From CAYLLT01 sp964591605 (GTDB lineage Bacteria > Planctomycetota > Phycisphaerae > UBA1845 > PWPN01): a stretch of 11,887 bases of DNA. Below are positions 6,351 through 11,887 of the stretch, one piece after another. Within the stretch, counting starts at the first letter, position 1. Each line of letters opens with the position of its first letter. The notes under the pieces were generated by a model, which was not told the origin of the DNA, searched no databases, and was given only the letters and a program-made list of their open reading frames with translations. Where the stretch lies: contig CAZQEN010000243.1 of NCBI GenBank assembly GCA_964591605.1, forward strand, positions 1 to 11,887. Reading direction: 5' to 3'. A program made the translations under genes and the position numbers.

Positions 6351-6590
6351 CGTGCGGACGCCTGCGGGCACGCTTCGTCAGACGTGGGGTAGACTGGCGA
6401 TGGTCGAACCGGGAACCGTGCGGCCGATCCCGACCGTGTCCGGGAGACTCTCCCCGCCCGTCGGGTCCGGGAACGACGCGTGCCGCCGATCAGGCGCAGT
6501 GGGGCGCCGGCGGGAGTTTTGCGTCTCCGATCTTCGTGTCCCCCCGCCCTCCCGGCGGGCTACCCCGGGCGCGCGGGGGTGGACATGCAC
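6351..6590. other. GC-rich intergenic region without recognised genes
   Basis: No convincing coding frame is seen between the reductase stop and the MITE-like element. It contains GC-rich inverted repeats, such as CCCGCC/GGCGGG around 6543-6559 and a looser TGTCC.../...GGACA pairing spanning about 6538-6585. No clear T-tract terminator follows the reductase gene. Confidence 0.5.
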
Positions 6591-6751
6591 GGGTGCGTGA
6601 CAGCTTGGGCGGGGTGGCATGGGCAGTTTCGGCTTCGCGGAGCGAAGCCGAAGCTGCCCGTGTGGGCCTCCCCACGGGCAGCCTGCATTCGCAGTTGCGA
6701 ATGCAGGCTGCCCATGCCACCCGCCGATTCTGTCACGGACCCGACATGCAC
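6582..6751. mobile_element. MITE-like element with 35-bp terminal inverted repeats and 9-bp target duplication
   Basis: The element (6591-6742, 152 bp) is bounded by identical 9-bp direct repeats GACATGCAC at 6582-6590 and 6743-6751, lying exactly outside the inverted repeats. The ends are GGGTGCGTGACAG... (left) and ...CTGTCACGGACCC (right). The arms (6591-6626 and 6708-6742) match over about 35 bp with four mismatches and one indel, and share GGCGGG and TGGCATGGGCAG. Inside are two long hairpins: 6621-6659 (18 bp, one T/G mismatch, GGA loop) and 6676-6713 (perfect 18 bp, GT centre), with a shorter one between them (6657-6678). There is no ORF. Terminal inverted repeats plus target duplication without a transposase define a non-autonomous transposon relic, mobilised in trans by an unidentified transposase. 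Confidence 0.8.
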
Positions 6752-6887
6752 CCGGATCAGCTCTTCCTCTGGCGTTCCCCGGTCCAAAGCATGAAGATAC
6801 GGTTCCTCCCGGTCGCGGTGGCCGGCGTGGGGCGAGGCGCCTCCGAGAATTCGACGATGGTGCCGCACCCGACAACTGAAGGAGATC

Positions 6888-7085
6888 ATGGTGAAAGGAC
6901 TCATACGCTCGTATTACCTGCCGGGCGCGCTTCTCGACGCCTTCGGCAAGGCCGCGGCGAAGGGTGGTTATGTGAGAGAGAGGGCAGTTGCCGCCGCTAT
7001 TCTCCATTTCCTCAGCAGCAGTGCATCTGAGCGGGCCAAGCTGTTCGAACGGCTGGACCGCTTCCAGAACGGCAACCGGAAGTAG
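6888..7085 (+). CDS. Small ribbon-helix-helix-like protein
   Basis: A 65-residue protein with a good ribosome binding site (AAGGAG just before the start; ATG 6888 and GTG 6891 are both possible). The layout fits a ribbon-helix-helix DNA-binding fold: a short beta strand GLIRSYYLP (4-12), helix ALLDAFGKAAAKGG (14-27), a turn, then helix VRERAVAAAILHFLSS (29-44). A charged tail SERAKLFERLDRFQNGNRK (47-65) follows. Proteins of this type are transcription factors or antitoxins, but no toxin gene is adjacent and no match to a named family is certain. It lies 137 nt downstream of the MITE-like element's right target repeat. Existence of the gene is fairly likely; the fold is inferred from the pattern of hydrophobic residues. 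Confidence 0.6.
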   Translation: MVKGLIRSYYLPGALLDAFGKAAAKGGYVRERAVAAAILHFLSSSASERAKLFERLDRFQNGNRK

Positions 7086-7431
7086 ATCCAGGCCCCGGTC
7101 GCGCGAATTCCGAAGCCTGCAGCCAGAATCCGTCGCCTGGCCCGTGGCTCGGTTCGGCCTTTCGACACCACCGATCAGCCCTCAGATACGGAGGCGGCCG
7201 GCTCGGATGAACCGACCACCAGAATCCTCCCCGTGCGCGCCCTGACCCCCGAAGCAAAGCACCTGCTGCTGGCGGTCAGCCCCGGCAGCTCGAGCGCGAG
7301 ACGGGAAAGCCGGGCGCGGCATCGCGCAGAAATGATGTTCCTGCCGCCGCCTTTGCCCGCGCGCACAAATGTCCTGGAATACTGGGCAATCCGACATCGC
7401 ACAATCAGGCGCGGCGACGCGCCATGAAGAT
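7086..7431. other. Intergenic stretch with no recognised gene
   Basis: A 346-nt region after the ribbon-helix-helix-like gene. Several short open frames exist on both strands, but none has a convincing start signal or a recognisable domain. No strong terminator or repeat is evident. Confidence 0.5.
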
Positions 7432-7474
7432 GCCGCCGTAGCTCAACTGAGGGGGTAGTGGTTTTGTCATCTAT
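7432..7474 (+). other. tRNA-like remnant resembling a tRNA-Thr 5' half
   Basis: The 43 nt align without gaps to the first 43 nt of the tRNA-Thr at 11845, with 30 identities. GCCGCCG, TA, GCTC, a D-loop-like stretch, GGGT, A, GTGGT and the anticodon-loop-like TTTGTCA (anticodon position TGT) all fall at the right places. The D stem can form with G-U pairs and the anticodon stem only weakly. No matching 3' half is seen: a GAGGGTTCGTTC T-arm-like segment follows at 7486-7497 but its stem does not close and no complementary acceptor strand exists. It is probably a tRNA fragment or relic rather than a working tRNA. Confidence 0.4.
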
Positions 7475-7671
7475 CAAGAAGTTACGAGGGTTCGTTCAGG
7501 AATCGCGTTTTGAGGCTGGTTGACGAATCGATGACAAGTTGAAAACGACTGGTTGGCAGGCAGCGATTGAGCCGGTTCTGCCACTCACTCAATGCATTCT
7601 TGTACTTCTACTTGGACTGTACCCGCTGGCCTGCAAGGGGAATACAATCGCGACGGTCGGATGGATGATTC
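7475..7671. other. Lower-GC intergenic stretch of unknown origin
   Basis: This stretch is visibly poorer in G/C than the neighbouring genes and lies between the tRNA-like remnant and the truncated aldolase gene. No gene is recognised. A TTG-started frame from 7539 has a hydrophobic run (QCILVLLLGLYPLA) but no ribosome binding site. It may be foreign DNA that entered when the aldolase gene was cut. Confidence 0.4.
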
Positions 7672-7891
7672 AAGTTGAGTACAGCGCGGCAGGAGGTGGA
7701 GCCTGTCGCTTCCGGACCACCCGACGGGTGATCCGCGTACACTTGTGATTCTTGAAAGGCGGGCGGAGCTGGCACGGCCGGCCGCGGAAGAAGGCAGCCA
7801 TGCGCTCGATGTTGCGCTTCATGGCGGGGCCGTCGATCAGCAGCGCGGGCGTGTCCAGGTCCTGGATGGGCGATCCGATCACTCCGGCCAC
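7672..7891 (-). pseudogene. Truncated D-threonine aldolase/DSD1-family gene (N-terminus only)
   Basis: A GTG at 7891, preceded by GGAG with 8 nt spacing, begins a frame that reads QDLDTPALLIDGPAMKRNIE, then RMAAFF and LRPPFKNHKCTRITRR. This is the start of the alanine-racemase-fold PLP family containing D-threonine aldolase and D-serine dehydratase; the LRPxxKxHK segment is the PLP-lysine region. After about 50 residues the homology ends and the frame closes at residue 73, against about 360-380 residues in intact members. A short stretch in another frame (EATGSTSC) may be residual homology after a frameshift. The start overlaps the aldehyde dehydrogenase stop by 13 nt, so the two were translationally coupled. 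The remaining fragment lacks nearly the whole barrel and cannot be active. Confidence 0.75.
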
Positions 7892-9363
7892 GGCGATTTC
7901 TCCGTTGCGAGCGAGTAGAGGACGGCTTTACTGGCCGTGTATTCGTGGGCGGCCTCGTCGAAGCCGAGCTCCGCGCCAATGCCGCTCAGCTTGTACCCGT
8001 ACACCGGCACATTCGCACGCAGATAGCCGCCGCCGTTGATGGCGATGCGGCCGGCCCTGAGTTTGCGGGCCAGGCGCAGGGCGCGTCCGCCGTCGGCGGT
8101 CCAGATGCTGGCCATCAGGCCGAACTCGCAGTCGTTGGCGATGCGGGCGGCCTCGTCTTCATCCTCGAACGTGAGCACCGAGAGCACCGGGCCGAACACC
8201 TCTTCGCGGGCGATGGTCATCTCCGGCGTGACCTGGTCGAAAATCGTGGGCGGGTAGTAGCAGCCCGAGCGGAGCGACGGCTGATCCGGCTTCTTGCCGC
8301 CCACCACGAGTGACGCGCCTTCCTTGCGGGCGGTCGCGACGTAGCGTTCGATCGTCTGAAGGTGCGAAGGCGTGGCGATGCAGCCAAGCTGGTTGTTCGG
8401 ATCGGTCGGGTCGCCCTGGCGGAGGGCGGCGGCTCTGGTGCGCAGCCGGTCGAGCAACTCGTCGTGCTGCTTCTTGTGCACCAGCAGGCGCGAGGCGGCG
8501 ACGCAGACCTGGCCCAGGTTGAAGAAGATGCCGGTGAGCGTGCCGTTGACGGCGTGATCGAGCGGGGCATCCGGGAAGACGATCTGCGGCGTTTTGCCGC
8601 CCAGCTCGAGCATGACGCCCTTCATCCCGATCTTGGCCGCGTCGAGGATCTGGCGCCCTGTTTCGAGTCGGCCGGTGAAACTGATCTTGTCGACGCCGGG
8701 GTGCTCGACGAGGGCCTTGCCGGCTTGAGGGCCCAGGCCGTGGATGATGTTCAGCACGCCCGGCGGCAGGCCGATCTCGTCGGCGATCTGGCCGAGCATC
8801 AAGGCTGAGAGCGGCGACAGTTCGGACGGTTTGAAGACCACGCAGTTGCCGCAGGCCAGCGCCGGGGCGAGCTTGATGGCGGCGTTGGTGAGCGGGAAGT
8901 TCCACGGCACGATCGCGGCGATCACGCCGAGCGGCTCGCGGAACTGCATGGTGACGTTGTCGGGCAGTGTGCCGAAGCACTTGCCGGCGATCTTGTCGGC
9001 CAGGCCGGCATAGCTCTCGAAGAGATCGGCCGTGCAGGGCACATCGAAGCCGCGCGTGTCGCGGATGGGCTTGCCGACGTTGAGCGTGTCGGTCAGGGCG
9101 AATTCGTCGAGCCGCCGGCGGATGGAGTCGGCGAGGCGGAAGAGATACCGGCCGCGTTCGAGCGGATCCATCCGCGGCCAGGGGCCTTCGTCGAAGGCGG
9201 TGCGGGCGGCGCGGACGGCGGCGTCAACGTCGGCCGATTCCGCGAGGGACACCTGGGCGAGGGTTTCACCGTTGATCGGCGACGTGACGGGCAAGGTCTT
9301 GCCGCCCTGGGCGGGCTTCCATTTGCCGTTGATATACAGTTGTGTGGGCCAGTTGGTGTTCAT
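7879..9363 (-). CDS. NAD(P)-dependent aldehyde dehydrogenase
   Basis: A full-length 494-residue ALDH-superfamily enzyme that oxidises an aldehyde to its acid. Motifs in order: VPWNFPL (152-158, catalytic-site N155), FKPSELSP (177-184, K178), SFTGRLETGR (228-237), LELGGK (252-257, general base E253), NLGQVCVAASR (282-292, nucleophile C287) and EEVFGPV (387-393). The C-terminus has YGYKLSGIGAELG and EYTASKAV, typical of the class. All catalytic residues are present. ATG 9363 is supported by AGGAG 6 nt upstream; the longer upstream frame is composition noise. It follows the dipeptidase gene by 139 nt of hairpin-rich DNA and overlaps the aldolase remnant by 13 nt. The aldehyde may be the one released by the D-threonine aldolase-type enzyme; this is inferred from context only. 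Betaine-, lactaldehyde- or amino-aldehyde-type activities are alternatives. Confidence 0.93.
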   Translation of the reverse strand: MNTNWPTQLYINGKWKPAQGGKTLPVTSPINGETLAQVSLAESADVDAAVRAARTAFDEGPWPRMDPLERGRYLFRLADSIRRRLDEFALTDTLNVGKPIRDTRGFDVPCTADLFESYAGLADKIAGKCFGTLPDNVTMQFREPLGVIAAIVPWNFPLTNAAIKLAPALACGNCVVFKPSELSPLSALMLGQIADEIGLPPGVLNIIHGLGPQAGKALVEHPGVDKISFTGRLETGRQILDAAKIGMKGVMLELGGKTPQIVFPDAPLDHAVNGTLTGIFFNLGQVCVAASRLLVHKKQHDELLDRLRTRAAALRQGDPTDPNNQLGCIATPSHLQTIERYVATARKEGASLVVGGKKPDQPSLRSGCYYPPTIFDQVTPEMTIAREEVFGPVLSVLTFEDEDEAARIANDCEFGLMASIWTADGGRALRLARKLRAGRIAINGGGYLRANVPVYGYKLSGIGAELGFDEAAHEYTASKAVLYSLATEKSPWPE

Positions 9364-9502
9364 GCTGAACTCCTGAACGCCGTGTTCGCATTTGTCTGGC
9401 GGCATTGCCGCCCGGCCGCCACGGGGGTCGGCCGCCACAGGGCGGCAGCGTTGCCGGGAGGCCGCGCCAGGGCGCCACATCGCCGGGCAGGGACGCCCGG
9501 CG
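9364..9502. repeat. Hairpin-rich repeat between dipeptidase and aldehyde dehydrogenase genes
   Basis: The 139-nt gap is packed with GC-rich inverted and direct repeats. GGCCGCCAC followed by G-rich sequence occurs twice (9414-9425 and 9430-9441), GGCGGC/GCCGCC pairs are scattered through it, and an 8-bp hairpin CGCCGGGC/GCCCGGCG (9481-9502) abuts the dipeptidase stop codon. CCGGCCGCCACGGG (9412-9425) is identical to 2597-2610. It could protect or attenuate the operon mRNA in the manner of REP elements. There is no T tract. Confidence 0.55.
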
Positions 9503-10591
9503 CTACGGCGGCAGATGCTGCCTGAAGAACCGCAGCCAGTTGCCGTGGAAGACCGCATCGATGTGGTTCGGCTTGTAGCCGCGATTACTCAGAATGCCGA
9601 CCAGCTTCTGGAGATCGGCGATGGAGTCGAGTCCGAGCGGCGTCTGCTCGGTGCCAAAGCCGCCGTCCAGATCGCTGCCGATGGCGACATGATCGCAGTT
9701 GCCGGCGAGCTGGCAGATGTGATCGATATGGTCGGCGGCAGCCGAGATGTCGACGACCTCGCGGCTCGTGCGGCCGATCTGCCAGCCGGGGTAGAGCATC
9801 CACGCGTCAAACGCCACGCCGATGACCGCCCCGCGCTGCACCAGGAGCCGGATCTGCTCGTCGGTCAACTGCCGGTCGCCGGGCACAAGGGCGCGGCAGT
9901 TGTGGTGGCTCGCCATGACGGGTCCGTCGAAGCGCTCGAGCGCGGCAAAGAAGCTCTCGTCGGCCAGATGCGTCACGTCAAGGATCATTCCCACCCGCTG
10001 CATCTCCCGCAGCAACTCGACGCCTTCGGGCGTGAGCGGGCCGGCCGCCCCGGTGCCGGTGGCGTATCTCCCGTGCCCGTAATGCACGAGGCCCAGACTG
10101 CGCAGGCCGTCGTTCCGCCACATCTCCAGTTCGGCCGGCGAGGTGATGGGATCCGCCCCTTCCATGGCGAGGATCACGCCCAGCGGGCAGTCAGCGGGCG
10201 AGTGAGTCCACTTCGCCCAGTGGGTACAGAGATCCGCGGACGTGGCGATCATCCGGAGGTATCCGCGGCGCTGAAGCTGCTGATAGTACGCGAGTTGTCC
10301 GCGGGCGACCGCGAAGGCGATGTCCGGGTTGGGATAATCCAGTTTTGTCCGCAGATAGCCTTCGGCCGGCGGGTCGTGGAATCGAGGCGCACGGACCAGG
10401 AGGGTACCCAGGCAGACAGCCACGCCGGCCCGCCGCATCTCCGGAAGACCGGTCGTCGCCTTCCCACGGGGCCGCTCATCGGTCATGTGCCGCTCGGCCG
10501 CGTTGATCGCATGCAACGGCGCGGTGATGTCGCGGCTCCAGGAGAGCGCGTTCCAGGCGAGGTCGAGATGAGAGTCAATGATCGGTATCAT
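9503..10591 (-). CDS. Membrane-dipeptidase family (peptidase M19) protein
   Basis: A 362-residue zinc dipeptidase of the renal dipeptidase family, which hydrolyses dipeptides and often accepts a D-amino acid at the C-terminal position. The metal and active-site set is visible: H8 and D10 in DSHLDLAW, bridging E144 in AMEGADP, H208 in LDVTHLAD, H229/H230 in ASHHNCRAL and D307 in GSDLDGGFG. No signal peptide is seen, so it is likely cytosolic. ATG 10591 forms an ATGA overlap with the stop of the preceding 3-hydroxyacyl-CoA dehydrogenase gene, which fixes the start and shows translational coupling; the 11-residue upstream extension is not used. In context it may release beta-hydroxy or D-amino acids for the aldolase and aldehyde dehydrogenase downstream. 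Confidence 0.93.
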   Translation of the reverse strand: MIPIIDSHLDLAWNALSWSRDITAPLHAINAAERHMTDERPRGKATTGLPEMRRAGVAVCLGTLLVRAPRFHDPPAEGYLRTKLDYPNPDIAFAVARGQLAYYQQLQRRGYLRMIATSADLCTHWAKWTHSPADCPLGVILAMEGADPITSPAELEMWRNDGLRSLGLVHYGHGRYATGTGAAGPLTPEGVELLREMQRVGMILDVTHLADESFFAALERFDGPVMASHHNCRALVPGDRQLTDEQIRLLVQRGAVIGVAFDAWMLYPGWQIGRTSREVVDISAAADHIDHICQLAGNCDHVAIGSDLDGGFGTEQTPLGLDSIADLQKLVGILSNRGYKPNHIDAVFHGNWLRFFRQHLPP

Positions 10592-11154
10592 GCGATGTCC
10601 AGCGGGAAGTTGCAGTCCATCCATTCACGGACCTTCCAGGCGTGCTCGTGCAGGAGCCGCTCCCAGCGATCCGCCTCCTGCTGCGTGTACTGATAGAATC
10701 CACGCCCGTTTCTGATGCCTTCCGCGCCGGACTCGACCAGCGCGGTCATGGCCGCCGGCACGCTCCGGGCGTTTGAGAGCTGCGGCAGCAGCCGTTTCAT
10801 GACCGCAGCGTATCCGGGCAGGCCGGTCAGATCCATCCAGCGGAATGGCCCGCAGATGCTGGCCCAGAGGCCGGCCGCGTTGCGGAATGAGCGATCGATC
10901 GTTTCGATGTCGGCGATGCCCGTTTCAAGGAGGTGAAACGCCTCGCGGTACATCGCATAGCCCAACCGGTTGGCGATGAACCCCTCGATGTCTTTGCGGA
11001 CGACCGACGGCTCTTTCCTGGCGAGCCGGGCCAGGCGGAGAGCCGAATCGAGCGCAGCCTGCGAGGTCTGCTCGCCGCAGATGATCTCCAGAAACCGGGT
11101 GACATGGCACGGCTCGGCCCAGTGCATGCCGATGAAGCGCTCGGGATGGCCTCT
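10588..11154 (-). pseudogene. 3-hydroxyacyl-CoA dehydrogenase family protein, 5' truncated
   Basis: The frame begins abruptly within the family at GHPERFIGMHWAEPCHVTRF and continues through FLEIICG, VVRKDIEGFIANRLGYAMYR and the helical C-terminal domain to GIRNGRGFYQYTQQEADRW. Catalytic His (GMHW), Glu (FLEII) and Asn (FIANR) are present. The whole NAD-binding Rossmann half, about 100-110 residues with GxGxxG, is missing: homology stops at about 11150-11157 and the next bases belong to an unrelated plus-strand gene end. Only a TTG at 11166 or an internal ATG at 11127 could start it, neither with a good ribosome binding site. The family includes beta-hydroxyacyl-CoA, carnitine and gulonate dehydrogenases. 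The TGA overlaps the dipeptidase ATG, showing it was the operon's upstream gene. Confidence 0.85.
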
Positions 11155-11263
11155 GCAGTGGCACAAGGACGCCGATGCGGCGTCATTGGCGGGGCGAATG
11201 CTGCGCCTTCGCTTCCACCTCCAGGACGCGGACCTCTACTCGGTCGCGGTGCGGCAGTATTGA
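11151..11263 (+). pseudogene. C-terminal fragment of a sialidase/glycosidase-like protein
   Basis: On the plus strand a frame ending at TGA 11261-11263 reads LQWHKDADAASLAGRMLRLR, then FHLQDADLYSVAVRQY. The pattern of W, K, an acidic stretch, LAG, LRLRFxLxDADLYS matches the C-terminal beta-sandwich strand pair I associate with planctomycete sialidase/BNR and glycoside-hydrolase family 32-like proteins. Only about 37 residues remain. Upstream, the same frame is antisense to the 3-hydroxyacyl-CoA dehydrogenase remnant, so the fragment begins at the junction near 11150. A 9-bp hairpin follows its stop. Attribution to an exact family is tentative; that it is a gene tail is fairly clear. Confidence 0.5.
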
Positions 11264-11269
11264 ACATGA

Positions 11270-11291
11270 GACGCCTGCCTCTGCAGGCGTC
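11270..11291. terminator. Hairpin after the glycosidase-like fragment
   Basis: A perfect 9-bp stem, GACGCCTGC (11270-11278) with GCAGGCGTC (11283-11291), has a CTCT loop and starts 7 nt after the fragment's stop. There is no T tract on either side, so it is a terminator-like hairpin at best. It lies between the two gene fragments. Confidence 0.35.
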
Positions 11292-11305
11292 GGCGCGCGT
11301 CTCCG

Positions 11306-11701
11306 TTACGCGCCGAAATCGGCTGGTGCGAGGTCGTCCCAGCGGCGGCTCTTGCGACTGAACGCGGCGAACGCCCGGATGATCACGAGCCAGTCATCGA
11401 ACCAGCGGGCGGTGAGAGTGCCGGCTTCGTACTTCGCCTTCTGCGAAGCCAGGAAGGCGTTTGCCAGATCCTTCACAGTCGGAACGTCATCTGGTCCCCT
11501 GTCTCGGGGACCTCGGCCTGCATGGAGGTCCGTGGCCTGCCGGTTATAATTCGCAGGAGCACCGTCTGGGTCGGCCCGGACGCCAAAGAACCTCACCTGG
11601 GCCCGGATCTTCTTGCACCACTGGCCGTTCGGGTGAGCCGTGAGAGGGAATGTGCGGTAAGGTTTGTGAGGCTTTCGGCGCAGGCGAGACTGGACAGCCA
11701 T
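11306..11701 (-). pseudogene. Truncated tyrosine recombinase/integrase (N-terminal part)
   Basis: The frame from ATG 11701 gives 131 residues. KPYRTFPLTAHPNGQWCKKI followed by R, Q and FFG is the arm-type DNA-binding N-terminus I associate with planctomycete phage-type integrases. LHAGRGPRD and VKDLANAFLASQKAKYEAGT, then LTARWFDDW...IIRAFAAFSRK, match the core-binding helical domain. Intact members are about 350-420 residues; here the frame stops right after DDLAPADF, so the catalytic domain with the R...H-x-x-R...Y residues is absent. No clear ribosome binding site precedes the ATG and a TTG-started extension to 11779 is possible. It lies 143 nt from the tRNA-Thr gene, a typical neighbourhood for integrative elements. 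It cannot be catalytically active. Confidence 0.75.
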
Positions 11702-11844
11702 GGCAAGCACGCTTTCGACTGAGTCACAGCCCCTGGGGCCATTCGTCTCCAGAACGACAGTGCCGCCGGTTGTCGTCAAGGTTGTCGTGAGCGTCTTTTT
11801 GTTTCCGGGATTATCTCATCAGTTTCTCATGATGAATAACTCAC

Positions 11845-11887
11845 GCCACCGTAGCTCAATTGGCAGAGCAGCGGTTTTGTAAACCGC
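11845..11887 (+). tRNA. tRNA-Thr(UGU), 5' part, cut by window end
   Basis: Acceptor GCCACCG (11845-11851), TA, D stem GCTC/GAGC (11854-11857, 11866-11869) with an AATTGGCA loop, A26, and anticodon stem GCGGT/ACCGC (11871-11875, 11883-11887) around the loop TTTGTAA are all perfect. The anticodon TGT (11878-11880) reads ACA, threonine. The variable region, T arm and 3' acceptor strand lie beyond the window. Confidence 0.92.

Noticed and set aside
6591..6742. CRISPR array or Rho-independent terminator
   Set aside because: The repeats are inverted, not regularly spaced direct repeats, and no T tract follows; terminal inverted repeats plus target duplication explain it better.
6128..7030. 300-codon plus-strand ORF crossing the reductase end, the MITE-like element and the small RHH-like gene
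   Set aside because: It spans unrelated features including a transposon-like insertion and has no domain or ribosome binding site.
7432..7530. Functional tRNA gene
   Set aside because: No acceptor 3' strand or closing T stem could be found and the anticodon stem is weak.
7539..7748. 69-codon plus-strand ORF with a hydrophobic run
   Set aside because: TTG start without a ribosome binding site; overlaps the aldolase remnant antisense; no family features.
8159..8980. 273-codon minus-strand ORF within the aldehyde dehydrogenase gene
   Set aside because: Arg/Pro-rich alternative frame of a conserved gene; shadow.
9364..9558. N-terminal extension of the aldehyde dehydrogenase (65 residues)
   Set aside because: It would translate repeat DNA and the dipeptidase end; ATG 9363 has a clear ribosome binding site and matches family length.
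9392..10693. 433-codon plus-strand ORF opposite the dipeptidase
   Set aside because: The dipeptidase carries all metal ligands on the other strand; this frame shows no recognisable domain or start signal.

Overview
The window most likely comes from a high-GC Planctomycetota bacterium, possibly a metagenome-derived genome. The grounds are a PEP-CTERM protein with a formylglycine-generating-enzyme-like fold, a Tat-exported aldo/keto reductase carrying two [4Fe-4S] motifs, an integrase N-terminus of a type I associate with planctomycetes, a Gfo/Idh-like remnant, and long intergenic regions full of GC-rich palindromes. This is inference from gene style; no 16S or similar marker is present.

Layout. 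(1) 1-2471, minus strand: a sugar-type operon reading N-acylglucosamine 2-epimerase family protein, SDR oxidoreductase, then the decayed start of a Gfo/Idh/MocA-type oxidoreductase. (2) 2472-3510: a long intergenic region with a nested palindromic element, a possible short secreted ORF (minus) and a 65-residue lysine/alanine-rich basic protein (plus) with its own ribosome binding site and Rho-independent terminator. (3) 3511-4584, minus: the PEP-CTERM/FGE-like surface protein, preceded by a strong minus-strand terminator and a frameshifted ORF remnant. (4) 5118-6350, plus: the Tat-type aldo/keto reductase with ferredoxin motifs. (5) 6351-7890: mostly non-coding. It holds a 152-bp MITE-like element with 9-bp target duplications, a small ribbon-helix-helix-like protein, a tRNA-like remnant and a truncated D-threonine aldolase-type gene. 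(6) 7879-11154, minus: an operon of 3-hydroxyacyl-CoA dehydrogenase (5' truncated), M19 dipeptidase, aldehyde dehydrogenase and the D-threonine aldolase remnant. (7) 11150-11887: a junction zone with the C-terminal scrap of a sialidase/glycosidase-like gene, a truncated tyrosine recombinase, and the first 43 nt of tRNA-Thr(UGU).

How the genes fit together. The dipeptidase, aldolase and aldehyde dehydrogenase suggest breakdown of peptides or beta-hydroxy amino acids, with the released aldehyde oxidised to an acid. The operon is cut at both ends, so it may no longer work as a unit. The epimerase/SDR pair suggests sugar interconversion. I see no complete new defence or signalling system. The most distinctive structures are the MITE-like element, the other GC-rich palindromes that share short words, and the concentration of gene fragments beside the tRNA gene.
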